Below, one piece after another: positions 7,448 through 15,608 of a stretch of DNA of 64,000 bases (position 1 is its first letter; each line of letters opens with the position of its first letter). The position numbers were made by a program, and so were the translations under genes. The stretch spans positions 806,001-870,000 of the forward strand of contig OY282456.1 of the NCBI GenBank assembly GCA_958296225.1, given 5' to 3'. This DNA comes from an uncultured Dehalococcoidia bacterium. GTDB taxonomy: Bacteria; Chloroflexota; Dehalococcoidia; Lucifugimonadales; UBA3495. The notes under the pieces are model-generated. The model saw only the letters and a list, made by a program, of their open reading frames with translations. It searched no databases and was not told where the DNA came from.

Positions 7448-10039
7448 ATGGTAACTGCCGCCCAGATATCCCCTCACGTTCGCGCACTGGCCGGGCGCTG
7501 GCGTTCCGATTGGCCCCGGCGGCGCTGGGGCCGGGCGGGTTTCGGCCGGCTGGAGTGGATATTCCTGCTGATTGCCCTGGCCGCCGCCGGGATGCGGTTG
7601 TGGGAGCTGGACGGGCGCGTCATGCACTACGACGAGGCCATCCACCTACACTTTGCCTGGAAACTGGCGCGGGGTATGGAGTTCGCACATTCGCCGTGGA
7701 TGCACGGGCCGCTGCAAATAGAATTGGTCGCCGCAACGCTCAAGTTCCTCGGCGATACCGACTTTCTGGCGCGCCTGCCCTATGCGCTGTTCGGCGTCGT
7801 TCTGGTGGTCTTGCCCTATTTCCTGCGGGGGTTGATTGGCGATAAGGGGGCGGTCTGCGCTGCGGTCATACTGGCTTGCTCGCCGTCCCTGCTGTATTTC
7901 AGCCGGTTCGGGCGCAACGATATTTTGATGGCGGTTTGGGCGCTGCTGCTGCTCATCCTGTTCTGGCGATACGCGACCACCGGCCGCCAGTGCCATCTCT
8001 ACGGAACCGCAGTCGTGGCCGCGCTGATGCTGGCGACCAAAGAGACGGCGTATTTCATCATCCTGTTCCTGGGCATTGCGGCGCTGGCGCTGGGTTGGCG
8101 CGAGCTGCTGCGGTTCGTCAAGGGCGGTCAAAGTCTTGACCGCATCCGGGGGCCGGCCGGGTTTTTCATTTTGCTGGCAACGCTGACGCTGCCCCAGGCG
8201 GCGGCGGTCATCGCCGTGGTGCAGGGGCCGCTGGGCCTGACGCTGGCCGCCCACGAAACCGGCGCCACCGGGGACACCGGCGCGCCCGTTTGGGAGGCGC
8301 CCTTCGCAACGCTGCCGATTGGGACGGCTCCAATCTGGGCGCACGTCGTCGCCGGGGCGGCGCTGCTGGGGTTGGCGGTAGCGGCCGCCTGGTGGCTATG
8401 GCGGATACGCGGCATCGTCGGGCCGGCGTCGGCGGCCGTAGCCACTATGTGCGCGGTGGCCGCCGTGTCCGTGGTGGTGATTGGCCCCTGGTTAAGCCTC
8501 ATCGCGTGCGGGGCCGGGGCGGGGCTGCTGCTGCTGGCGGCAGCGGTGATGCGCCTGGCCGGCGCATCCTGGCGGCAGACGACGCTGCTGCTGGGGCTGG
8601 CGACGCTGCTGACCGGGCTATGGCTGACGGCGTTCCAGGGCGGCGTTGATTTCATCATCCAGCTGCTGCCGGGCGTGGCGCCGGCAGCCGACCTGGCGGC
8701 GGGCCGCATTGCGGTGAACTATCTGGTTCCGGCGCTGACGCTGCTGCTCTTGCTGGCCGGCGGCGGAGCGGTGGGCGCAGCCTGGGGCGGCGGCGTCTGG
8801 CTGGCGTGCGCCGGCATCTTTTACGCCGTCTGGACACCGCTCTATACCACCGCGTTCACTAACTGGCCCGGCGTGTTCACCGGCTCCTGGCAAAGCCTGG
8901 GCTACTGGCTGATGCAGCAGGACGTAGCGCGCGGCAACCAGCCCTGGTACTACTACGCCGTGGGCTTGACGGTGTACGAACTGCTGGCGCTGGCGTTCGG
9001 CATCGTGGCCGTGGTGTGGCTGCTGCGCCGTAGGGAACCCTTTGGCATCGTGCTGGCGGCCTGGGCGCTGGCGACGCTGGCAATCTACACGGTGGCAGCG
9101 GAAAAGATGCCGTGGCTGCTGGTGAACATTACCGTTCCGCTGGCGCTGGTCGCCGGTATGTACCTGGGGCATCTGATGGACGCCATACCGTGGACGCAGC
9201 TGCACCGGCGCACGGCGTGGCCCGGCGTCCTGGCCCCGGTGTGGGTGGTGACGGCGGTCTGGGTGGCCTGGCTGGCGGCGCGGGGCGACGCCGGGAACAT
9301 CGCGGCGTGGCTGGCGGGACTGATTCTGCTGCCCATGGCGGTTTTGATTGCCTGGCTGCTGCGCGGGCAGCCCCACGCCGGCAAGGCGGCCGCGCTGGGC
9401 ATCGCCGGGCTGCTGCTGCTGTTCGGCACGGTGGCGGCGTGGCGCGCGGCCTACACCTACGACGATTCCAACCTGGAGATTCTGGTGTACGCGCAAGGGT
9501 CGGCCGATTTGACGACTACCTACGCAGAGCTGCAAAAGGAAGCGCTGACCGAGAGCGCGGAGGCCGCCGCCGTCAAGGTGGACTATGATATGTGGTATCC
9601 CTTCCAATGGTACGTGCGGGGAGAGACGGAGCGGGGCAGCTTGCAATTTGACCGCTTTTGCGCTGCCGACGGCGAGGACGAAGCGGAAGACTGCCGCCAG
9701 GTGGGCGAGGATACCACGCCCCATGCCTATCTCGCCGAAGTCGCCCATGCCGTCAGCGAAAAGGACGCCGGCGCGTATCGCAAGGACGGGCCAATGCGTA
9801 ATCTGCTGTGGTATCCTGAAACCTACCGCCGGCCGGGAGAGGCGCGCACCGATACCGGGATGTGGCAGCAGTTGACCGCCGACGTGGGGTTCTTCCGGGA
9901 CACCGCCGCCGACCCGGACCAGTGGCGGGCGGCGCTGGAATATATCATCGCCCGGCGGCAGGAAAGCGACTGGTACTCCGCCGAATATTACCAGTACACC
10001 AGAAACCAGGTATGGCAAAGAAAAGAGGCTGAACAATGA
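7448..10039 (+). CDS. Agl23/TIGR03663-type membrane protein (glycosyltransferase-39-like)
   Basis: The 863-residue polytopic protein has 16 or more membrane segments. Its N-terminal part reads like the TIGR03663 family ('flippase activity-associated protein Agl23', related to GT39/PMT glycosyltransferases): LWELDGRVMHYDEAIH near residue 50, with the acidic YDEA motif of dolichyl-phosphate-sugar transferases. SRFGRNDILMAVWAL lies near 160 and AEKMPWLLVNI near 545. The C-terminal 200 residues are soluble and probably extracytoplasmic. The expected job is transfer or export of lipid-linked sugars at the membrane. It overlaps the next gene by ATGA. The nearby YbhN-like and FAD-oxidoreductase genes suggest a cell-envelope glycolipid operon. 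Confidence 0.82.
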   Translation: MVTAAQISPHVRALAGRWRSDWPRRRWGRAGFGRLEWIFLLIALAAAGMRLWELDGRVMHYDEAIHLHFAWKLARGMEFAHSPWMHGPLQIELVAATLKFLGDTDFLARLPYALFGVVLVVLPYFLRGLIGDKGAVCAAVILACSPSLLYFSRFGRNDILMAVWALLLLILFWRYATTGRQCHLYGTAVVAALMLATKETAYFIILFLGIAALALGWRELLRFVKGGQSLDRIRGPAGFFILLATLTLPQAAAVIAVVQGPLGLTLAAHETGATGDTGAPVWEAPFATLPIGTAPIWAHVVAGAALLGLAVAAAWWLWRIRGIVGPASAAVATMCAVAAVSVVVIGPWLSLIACGAGAGLLLLAAAVMRLAGASWRQTTLLLGLATLLTGLWLTAFQGGVDFIIQLLPGVAPAADLAAGRIAVNYLVPALTLLLLLAGGGAVGAAWGGGVWLACAGIFYAVWTPLYTTAFTNWPGVFTGSWQSLGYWLMQQDVARGNQPWYYYAVGLTVYELLALAFGIVAVVWLLRRREPFGIVLAAWALATLAIYTVAAEKMPWLLVNITVPLALVAGMYLGHLMDAIPWTQLHRRTAWPGVLAPVWVVTAVWVAWLAARGDAGNIAAWLAGLILLPMAVLIAWLLRGQPHAGKAAALGIAGLLLLFGTVAAWRAAYTYDDSNLEILVYAQGSADLTTTYAELQKEALTESAEAAAVKVDYDMWYPFQWYVRGETERGSLQFDRFCAADGEDEAEDCRQVGEDTTPHAYLAEVAHAVSEKDAGAYRKDGPMRNLLWYPETYRRPGEARTDTGMWQQLTADVGFFRDTAADPDQWRAALEYIIARRQESDWYSAEYYQYTRNQVWQRKEAEQ

Positions 10040-10578
10040 CGACAGCGCCGACACTGCCCGAACCGGGCGACGCTTCGGTCGCAGACCGGGTGCAAATCAG
10101 CCGCCGGTTTATCCAGCACGCGCGGGACGAGCTCAATCGGGGACACCGCCTCCAAGCCTCGGAAAAGGCTTGGGCCGCATTGGCCCAGATTTTCAAGGCG
10201 CACGGTCAGCAACGTGGTTGGCTGAATCTGACCAGTCATCGCACCGTGGGCCAGATCGCCCGGCAACTGGCCGCCGAATACGGGGATCTGGATATTAGCG
10301 AAGCCTACATCGCGGCGACGGAAGCCCATGAGAATTTCTACGAAAATTATATGCGCTTGCCGCAGATTAAAGCCACGATAACAACCATTGCCAACGTGCT
10401 GCCCCGGCTGGAAAGCGCCCTGGGCGAACCGCCGCGCCCCTACACCATTCGCGAAGAAGACCTTTGGCGGCTGCAAACGCTCACCGGAAAGCAGAATCTG
10501 GAGGTGGGGGATGAATCCCCCACCGGGTTCTCGAACCGGCATCAGAGTACCGCAGCCGCCAACGGCGCAGCCCGGTAA
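10036..10578 (+). CDS. PaREP1/HEPN-like small helical protein
   Basis: The 180-residue protein has a helical core at about 22-120 (FIQHARDELNRGHRLQASEKAWAAL...) that resembles PaREP1 and HEPN-type domains. The pattern 'elndGdrlqAsEkaWaAlA' recurs in the tail of the 26883-30356 protein and in the 26636-26896 fragment. Members often sit in toxin-antitoxin or nucleotide-related contexts; no RxxxxH RNase motif is obvious here. The last 40 residues are low complexity. Translation is coupled to the Agl23-like gene by ATGA. Function unknown. Confidence 0.6.
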   Translation: MTTAPTLPEPGDASVADRVQISRRFIQHARDELNRGHRLQASEKAWAALAQIFKAHGQQRGWLNLTSHRTVGQIARQLAAEYGDLDISEAYIAATEAHENFYENYMRLPQIKATITTIANVLPRLESALGEPPRPYTIREEDLWRLQTLTGKQNLEVGDESPTGFSNRHQSTAAANGAAR

Positions 10579-10649
10579 CGCCGGCGTCAAACTCCACCGC
10601 ATCGCATCGCCTGCAAGGCGGCACGCCAGGACTGCGGCCCTCCGGCGGC

Positions 10650-10676
10650 GGGTGATACAATCAGATTGTATCGCCC
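10650..10676. promoter_or_regulatory. Inverted-repeat operator overlapping a promoter, upstream of protease module
   Basis: GGGTGATACAATC (10650-10662) and GATTGTATCGCCC (10664-10676) are 13-nt arms with one mismatch around a single central base. The left arm contains TACAAT, a good -10 hexamer. The site is 26 bp before the ATG of the first module gene (10702). A near-perfect palindrome over a -10 box is the usual layout for an autoregulating repressor. Confidence 0.6.
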
Positions 10677-10701
10677 AACCGGAGGGAAGTAAGAAAACAT
10701 T

Positions 10702-10992
10702 ATGCCAGACGCAAAACAGGACGCAGAGCAGAACGCCCATATCATTGGGCCCGCAATGTACGAGAAAATTCGCGAGGAAATGGAGGCCAAGCATTGGGGC
10801 AAGATGGTGGTCATTGACGTGCACAGCAGCGACTACGAGGTTGACGAGGACGATATGACGGCCATCCTGCGGTTGCTGGAACGGCAGCCAGACGCCTTTA
10901 CCTGGGGGGAACGGGCCGGCCATCTCGCGCCGTACTATATGGGCGACCGGATAACCGGCCGGCTCCTGGGATGGCCGCAGAATGACGGTTAG
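10702..10992 (+). CDS. Small acidic protein, first gene of a small-protein/aspartic-protease module
   Basis: The 96-residue product is not a family I can name with certainty. Its core KMVVIDVHSSDYEVDEDDMTAI (about 34-55), followed by RQPDAFTWGERAGHLA, is clearly paralogous to the 31556-31825 protein (FVVVDVNSGEYEIDEKD...LPDAFGFGVRVGYSAAYFFGG). Both have an acidic patch then a short hydrophobic tail, and both overlap a downstream aspartic-protease-like gene. An AGGGAAGT motif sits upstream as ribosome-binding site. The small protein could be a partner, regulator or antitoxin of the protease; this is inference. Confidence 0.65.
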   Translation: MPDAKQDAEQNAHIIGPAMYEKIREEMEAKHWGKMVVIDVHSSDYEVDEDDMTAILRLLERQPDAFTWGERAGHLAPYYMGDRITGRLLGWPQNDG

Positions 10993-11383
10993 GGGTCGGG
11001 TAGATGCAATCGGCGGCGATTTCCCCTCCCTGCAATACCGCCTTGTCGTGGCCGTGGCCGGGCCCCGCCGGGTGTTCCGGGAGGTAGAAACCACTATCGA
11101 CACCGGATTTACCGGCTGGCTGGCTCTGCCGATAGACGTCATCCGGGAGCTGGAATTGACCCGGCACGGGCAACGGGCCGCCCGGCTGGCCAGCGGAGCC
11201 GTGGAACTTTTTGACAGCTACGGCGCGCTAATATCCTGGGACGAACAGGTTCGCCCCGTCCCGGCGCACGAAGTCGGCGGCGAACCTTTGCCGGGTATGC
11301 GTATGCGGCTGGACTACCGTCTAACGGCAGAAAACCGGGCCGGCGGCGCCGTAATCATTGAGCAACTTCCGCCGGTACGGTAA
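10982..11383 (+). CDS. Retropepsin-like (clan AA) aspartic protease
   Basis: The 133-residue single-domain protein has TTIDTGFTGWLALP at about 36-49, with the D-T-G triad of clan AA proteases, and a hydrophobic strand before it. The second conserved element (the flap and hydrophobic-hydrophobic-Gly) is represented by PLPGMRMRLDYRL near 101-113. Proteases of this size work as dimers. It overlaps the small protein upstream by 11 nt. A related pair lies at 31556-32196 and a broken one at 19133-19554. Substrate unknown. Confidence 0.72.
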   Translation: MTVRGRVDAIGGDFPSLQYRLVVAVAGPRRVFREVETTIDTGFTGWLALPIDVIRELELTRHGQRAARLASGAVELFDSYGALISWDEQVRPVPAHEVGGEPLPGMRMRLDYRLTAENRAGGAVIIEQLPPVR

Positions 11384-11441
11384 CTCCGGTGAACGATACC
11401 ATTGATGAAGGACAACCTCGTCATCCTGTGACCTACTTCTT

Positions 11442-12554
11442 ATGACCTACTTCCTGGGCAACTGGCGGTTTTGGGCGGGTGTGCTGGTCAGCGCGGCGGC
11501 GTTGACTCTGCTGGTGATTTTGGTGGACCGGGCGCAGCTGTGGGCCGCGTTGCAGTCGGCCAACTACCTGTATCTGGCGCCGGCCATCGCGCTGTACTTT
11601 GTGGGGCAGTGGCTGCGGGCCCTCCGGTGGCAATTCCTGCTGTCGCCAGTGGCGGCGATTCCGGTGAGCCGGTTGTTTGCGGTGGTAAATATCGGATATA
11701 TGGCCAACAACCTGCTGCCGGCGCGGCTGGGGGAACTGGTGCGGGCAGTGTATCTGGCGCAGCGGGAGCAAAAGGTCAGCGCGCCGGCGGCCATTGCAAC
11801 CTTGAGCGTGGAGCGGCTCTATGACGGCCTGACGCTGCTGGCGATAGGGGCAGTGGCTACGCCGGCTCTGCTGGCTGCCGGACTGTTCGACGGGGCTAGC
11901 GCCGACTACCGCACCACGGCTATTCTGCTGGCAGTGGGGGTAGCGTGCAGCTTTGCCGCGGCGCTGGCGGTGTTCACCGCGCTGGCGGTGAACCGGCGGG
12001 CGGTGGACTTGCTGCTGACAGTAACCCGGATTCTGCCGCCGCGCTTTCGCCAGACGGGGACGACGATTATCCTCGGCTTTCTGGAGGGACTGGCGACGCT
12101 GAATTCGCCGCGCAAGCACGCGATACTGTTTGCCAGTTCGCTCCCGGTGTGGCTGTCCGAGGCCGGCGTGTACCTGATTATCGCCTACTCCTTCAACCTG
12201 GATGCTTATTTCGCCTCTACCGGGATGCTGGCGATAGCGATGCTGCTGGTGATGGTAACGTCCAACCTGATTACGGCGATTCCGACCACGGTCGGCGGCA
12301 TCGGGCCCTTTGAGGCAGTGGCGGTTTTGACGCTGATTGGGATGGGCGTTGCCGATGAGACGGCGACGGCTTATGCGTTGGCGATACACCTGCTGGCGCT
12401 GTGGCTGCCGGTCAACATCGTGGGCTTGGCGCTGCTGCTGTGGCACAACGTTTCGCTGCGCGGCCTGACCACGCTGCCCGGGTCGCAGCCGGCCCCCGAC
12501 GCGGCGGAAGGAACCGGCCCGGCCCCCGGCGCGCGGGCCGCCCAGGACGACTAG
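11442..12554 (+). CDS. Lysylphosphatidylglycerol synthase TM-region / YbhN-like flippase
   Basis: The 370-residue membrane protein has about 8 transmembrane segments. Family motifs are LRALRWQFLL (about 56-65), NIGYMANNLLPARLGELVRA (82-101) and TVGGIGPFEAVAV near 287. The N-N-x-L-P-x-R-x-G-E block is diagnostic of the UPF0104/LPG_synthase_TM family, which flips or supports transfer of lipids in the cytoplasmic membrane. The tail is Ala/Pro rich. It ends 3 nt before the FAD oxidoreductase, so the two are probably one transcript with the upstream Agl23-like gene. Confidence 0.87.
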   Translation: MTYFLGNWRFWAGVLVSAAALTLLVILVDRAQLWAALQSANYLYLAPAIALYFVGQWLRALRWQFLLSPVAAIPVSRLFAVVNIGYMANNLLPARLGELVRAVYLAQREQKVSAPAAIATLSVERLYDGLTLLAIGAVATPALLAAGLFDGASADYRTTAILLAVGVACSFAAALAVFTALAVNRRAVDLLLTVTRILPPRFRQTGTTIILGFLEGLATLNSPRKHAILFASSLPVWLSEAGVYLIIAYSFNLDAYFASTGMLAIAMLLVMVTSNLITAIPTTVGGIGPFEAVAVLTLIGMGVADETATAYALAIHLLALWLPVNIVGLALLLWHNVSLRGLTTLPGSQPAPDAAEGTGPAPGARAAQDD

Positions 12555-12557
12555 CCT

Positions 12558-13877
12558 ATGCGGGTAGGAATCATCGGCGGCGGCGCGGCCGGCCTGGCGG
12601 CGGCGTTGGAGCTGACCAACCGGGGGCACTGCGCCGAGGTGTTCGAGGCCGCGCCGTTTCTGGGCGGGCAGGCATCGACTTTCGAGGTGGGCGGCGGCCA
12701 GCTGGAGCGTGGCTATCACCATCTGTTTGTCAGCGACACCGATATGGTGGAGCTGATTAATGAGCTGGGCCTGGGCGACTCGCTGGAATGGCTGGAATCG
12801 CGGGTTGGCCTGTTTTACGACGGGCGCATCTGGGATTTCGCCACGCCGCTGGACTTGCTGCGGTTTTCGCCCCTGCCGCTGGCGCAGCGCATCCGGCTGG
12901 GCGTGTGGACGTTTCTGCTGCAAAAGACGCGCAACTGGCGCCGGTTCGAGGGCGTTACCGCCGCCGAATGGACGCGCCGGCACATGGGCGACGCCGCCTA
13001 TCGGGTCATCTGGGAGCCGATGCTGCGGGGCAAGTTCGGCGACTACTACGACCAGGTGAGCATGACCTGGCTGTGGGGCAAGATTTACCTGCGGGTAGCG
13101 TCACGCAAGCGGATGCAGAAAGAGCGGCTGGGCTATCCGATGTGCAGCTTCGGCACGGTGTTTGACGTTTGCGGCGAGCGGATTGCGGAGCAGGGCGGAC
13201 GGGTGCATACCGGGGCGCGGGTGCAGCGCATCAACATCGCCGGCGGCGCGGCTACCGGGTTCACCGCAACGGTGGGCGGCGGGCCGGAGCAGGATTATGA
13301 GTATGACGCCGTTATCGCCACCACGCCGTCTTACATCTTCACCCGGCTGGTTCCCGAACTGCCCGACGCCTACCGCGCCGTGCTGGAATCGGCGCAGTAC
13401 CTGGCGGCGGTGCTGGTGATTCTGGTGCTGGACCGGCCCCTCACGTCCAAGTACTGGCTCAACGTGGCCGACCGCTCCCTGCCCTTCGTGGGCATCATTG
13501 AGCATACCAATATGATTGACCGCATCCTTTACGGCGGCAATCACATCGTCTATCTGACCAACTACCCCGACCGCAGCAGCGAGCTGTACCGCAAAGAGCC
13601 GGCGGAGCTGCTGGAAGAGTATCTGCCCCACCTGCGGCGCATCAACCCGCACTTCTCCCGCGACTGGATTATTGAATACCACCACCACCGGGTGGACGGG
13701 GCGCAGCCTATCATCGGGGTGAATTACGGCGACCGCATCCCCGACCACCGGACGCCGTTCCAGTCGCTGTACCTGGCGAACACCACGCAGATTTACCCGG
13801 AGGACCGGGGGACAAACTACTCGGTGCGGATGGGCCGGCAGGTGGCGCGGATGGTGATGGGGGACGCCAACGGGTAG
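12558..13877 (+). CDS. NAD(P)/FAD-dependent amine-oxidase-type oxidoreductase
   Basis: The 439-residue flavoprotein has an N-terminal Rossmann motif VGIIGGGAAGLAAALEL (GxGxxG, residues 3-19), then VFEAAPFLGGQAS, the ER/GG loop of the amine-oxidase/protoporphyrinogen-oxidase superfamily. The C-terminal FAD-binding element is LYLANTTQIYPEDRGTNYSV near 405. Enzymes of this type, next to glycosyltransferase or membrane-lipid genes, are often desaturases or isomerases of polyprenoid or sugar substrates. The exact substrate cannot be read from sequence. Immediately downstream (13872-13900) is a solitary IS-end-like sequence. Confidence 0.85.
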   Translation: MRVGIIGGGAAGLAAALELTNRGHCAEVFEAAPFLGGQASTFEVGGGQLERGYHHLFVSDTDMVELINELGLGDSLEWLESRVGLFYDGRIWDFATPLDLLRFSPLPLAQRIRLGVWTFLLQKTRNWRRFEGVTAAEWTRRHMGDAAYRVIWEPMLRGKFGDYYDQVSMTWLWGKIYLRVASRKRMQKERLGYPMCSFGTVFDVCGERIAEQGGRVHTGARVQRINIAGGAATGFTATVGGGPEQDYEYDAVIATTPSYIFTRLVPELPDAYRAVLESAQYLAAVLVILVLDRPLTSKYWLNVADRSLPFVGIIEHTNMIDRILYGGNHIVYLTNYPDRSSELYRKEPAELLEEYLPHLRRINPHFSRDWIIEYHHHRVDGAQPIIGVNYGDRIPDHRTPFQSLYLANTTQIYPEDRGTNYSVRMGRQVARMVMGDANG

Positions 13878-13900
13878 GGTTCCGTTTTAGTGGTTTGACG
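13872..13900. repeat. Solitary IS-end-like sequence
   Basis: GGTAGGGTTCCGTTTTAG then TGGTTTG is a near match to the left terminal repeat of the 795-bp element at 20595 (GGTAGCGTTCCGTTTTAGG, then TGGTTTGG), with one change and one missing base. It may be a relic left by a deleted or excised copy. Confidence 0.5.
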
Positions 13901-14007
13901 TTCTCTTAATCGACCACCCGATTGGCACGCTGCGGGGATGGGCTAAGGCATTGCGCTGCTGCAAAATGGCGCACACAATGGGCTGACCTCAAACGGGGGG
14001 TTACACG

Positions 14008-14549
14008 ATGCAGATTAATGCGCTTTCGGTTGTTGATTACATTGTTGATTCACGGGCGGATTGGGGAATAACCGACGCCTTGCGGCCGGTTATCGCCCAC
14101 CGGGTCGGCTTGACCGCCGCCGAATGGAACGCGCGCCGGCCGCCGACGGGTTCACCGATGCCGACACCGCCCGGCTGGATGACCTGATTGCGGCCCGGCT
14201 TACTCCCAACAATCTGGCGCGGCTTTCCCAATTGCTCCGGGATGTCCAAGACCCGGATGACCGGGATGAACTGCCGATGGTTCGGGAGTGGCCGGGGCAT
14301 AACGCCCTCAAAGAGTTAGTCCGGCAGATTTGTGACGCCGGGTTTCCGAATCAGATTGACGCCATCTGTTATGCGGCGTGCGATGTCGGGCGCGCGTTTA
14401 GCAGCACGGTTGCCATTGAGTCGATGCGCCGCCGGCTGGCTACCGCGCCCGCCTTTAACTGGGAAATGGCTCCGGCCAACGTTGCCCTGGGACAGGCTAT
14501 CGCCGACGCCGGACTGGCGGAGGATGCCAAGGCATGGCCGGCATATTGA
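14008..14549 (+). pseudogene. Frameshifted gene upstream of mazF-like toxin (unknown family)
   Basis: A frame opening at the ATG at 14008 reads MQINALSVVDYIVDSRAD and GLTAAEWN, then degenerates and stops after about 59 codons. A second frame, shifted by one base near 14130-14150, continues with DGFTDADTARLDDLIAARL and runs to the stop at 14549. Both halves look like ordinary coding sequence, so a single indel appears to have split a gene of about 180 residues. Its last 16 nt overlap the MazF-like gene, the position of an antitoxin, but the length is unusual for MazE and I do not recognise the family. A sequencing indel cannot be excluded. Confidence 0.5.
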
Positions 14550-14887
14550 GGGGAGAGATTTGGCGTTCCGACATTGAAACGGTTGAGCAAGTTGTGGGGC
14601 ACGAACAAGGCGGCCCGCGCCCGGTTCCGGTATTAAGCGATGACCGTTTTAATGCGAACACTCAATTGGTGATTGCCGCGCCGGTTACTTCACAGCCGCC
14701 AAATCGACCCTACCCGTCGGTTTTGCCCATTGCGTCGGCGCCAATGCCGAAGCCGTCCTGGGTCCTGGCGCACCAGATTAGGACGTTGTCGGTAGAACGC
14801 CTCAAAGACCGGATGGGCCGGATTTCCGACGCAGAGTTGGCGCAATTTACAGAGGCGCTGTTCCGGTTGGTCGTGAACGTCTCCTGA
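14534..14887 (+). CDS. MazF/PemK-family toxin (putative mRNA endoribonuclease)
   Basis: The 117-residue length is typical. LRGEIWRSDI at the N-terminus, GHEQGGPRPVPVLSDDRFN at about 21-39, VIAAPVTS at about 47-54 and PSWVLAHQIRTLSVERL at about 74-90 are the conserved parts of the PemK/MazF fold. These include the catalytic Arg of the RP loop and the Thr/Ser strand. MazF enzymes cut mRNA at short sequences and slow growth when their antitoxin is lost. The usual small antitoxin is absent; the overlapping upstream gene is frameshifted. Confidence 0.82.
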   Translation: MAGILRGEIWRSDIETVEQVVGHEQGGPRPVPVLSDDRFNANTQLVIAAPVTSQPPNRPYPSVLPIASAPMPKPSWVLAHQIRTLSVERLKDRMGRISDAELAQFTEALFRLVVNVS

Positions 14888-14934
14888 CTTTGCGGCTACC
14901 GGGCAAGTGGTGTGGGCCGCAGCTTGGGGTATCT

Positions 14935-15063
14935 CTATTGCGGTTCCGGCCCTTGCTGTCCATCCGCATACCACCAGAACCTTGCCGTTGGCCAATCGCC
15001 GGCCTGCCGCCGGATGCTGGCGAAAGTTCCGGGAGAAATATCGCCGCTATGACGCGGAACCAT
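14935..15063 (-). pseudogene. hicA toxin remnant (C-terminal part only)
   Basis: The minus strand reads MVPRHSGDISPGTFASIRRQ then AGD before diverging and stopping at 14935. VPRHSGDISPGT-ASI-RQAG is the C-terminal half of HicA, the double-stranded-RNA-binding-fold mRNA interferase. The N-terminal half with the catalytic His (usually G-S-H) is missing, and an in-frame TAG lies five codons upstream of the ATG. It starts 16 nt past the stop of the HicB-like gene on the same strand, so this was once a hicB-hicA pair. Confidence 0.6.
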
Positions 15064-15078
15064 CACCGCGCCATACTG

Positions 15079-15426
15079 CTAACGGTACGGGTTGGGGCCG
15101 GAAACAATAACCTTGTCCGCAGTGTACTGCCAGCCGGCGGCATCGTGCTCGGAGCGGGCTTGCGCCATGGCATCGTCGGAACGCGGGGGATACTGCCCCG
15201 GCGGGTAGGCGGACAGCATACCCTGAATGGCGTCTTTTACCATCGCGAGGGCTTCCCGGCGGGTGCGGCCATCGGATGCGCAACCCACCGCCGGACATTC
15301 CGCCGACCATCGCCAGTCGCCGGAGAAATCGTTTCCTGAGTAGTAAGACACCAGAACCTCGTAGGTTCCCGCGTCGCCCGTGGGGGATGAATCCGCCGGC
15401 AGTTGGCGTGTTATGGCGGTGGACAT
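15079..15426 (-). CDS. HicB-like antitoxin
   Basis: The 115-residue protein starts at the ATG at 15426, preceded by GGAGG at a good distance; a longer start at 15462 is less likely. The segment WRWSAECPAVGCASDGRTRREALAMVKDAI (about residues 35-65) follows the HicB pattern 'w-AeCPel-Gc-s-G-T-eEAl-nikeAi'. No C-terminal ribbon-helix-helix or HTH is obvious. With the toxin reduced to a fragment downstream, this is an orphan antitoxin. Confidence 0.65.
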   Translation of the reverse strand: MSTAITRQLPADSSPTGDAGTYEVLVSYYSGNDFSGDWRWSAECPAVGCASDGRTRREALAMVKDAIQGMLSAYPPGQYPPRSDDAMAQARSEHDAAGWQYTADKVIVSGPNPYR

Positions 15427-15608
15427 CGCCGGACCTCCTTTTGGCGCGGTAGTGGGCATCATATTACCACAGGCGATGCGTTGGGCGACGGCGCCGTACC
15501 GGGCGGCAATCGGGCCAAAGTTACCCCGCCGGCGGCGGGCGTTACCCGGCGAAGTTTAGTATAATTATTGAAACCGATTTACCCTTTTCGCGCCGCTGCT
15601 GCCTTATT
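15427..15608. promoter_or_regulatory. Divergent intergenic region with a TATAAT -10 box
   Basis: The region lies between the divergent HicB-like and amidotransferase-like genes. TATAAT at 15560-15565 in the context TTTAGTATAATTATTG is a near-consensus -10 for the rightward genes (amidotransferase-like and gyrA), about 40 bp before the TTG start. No convincing -35 was found. Confidence 0.5.
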
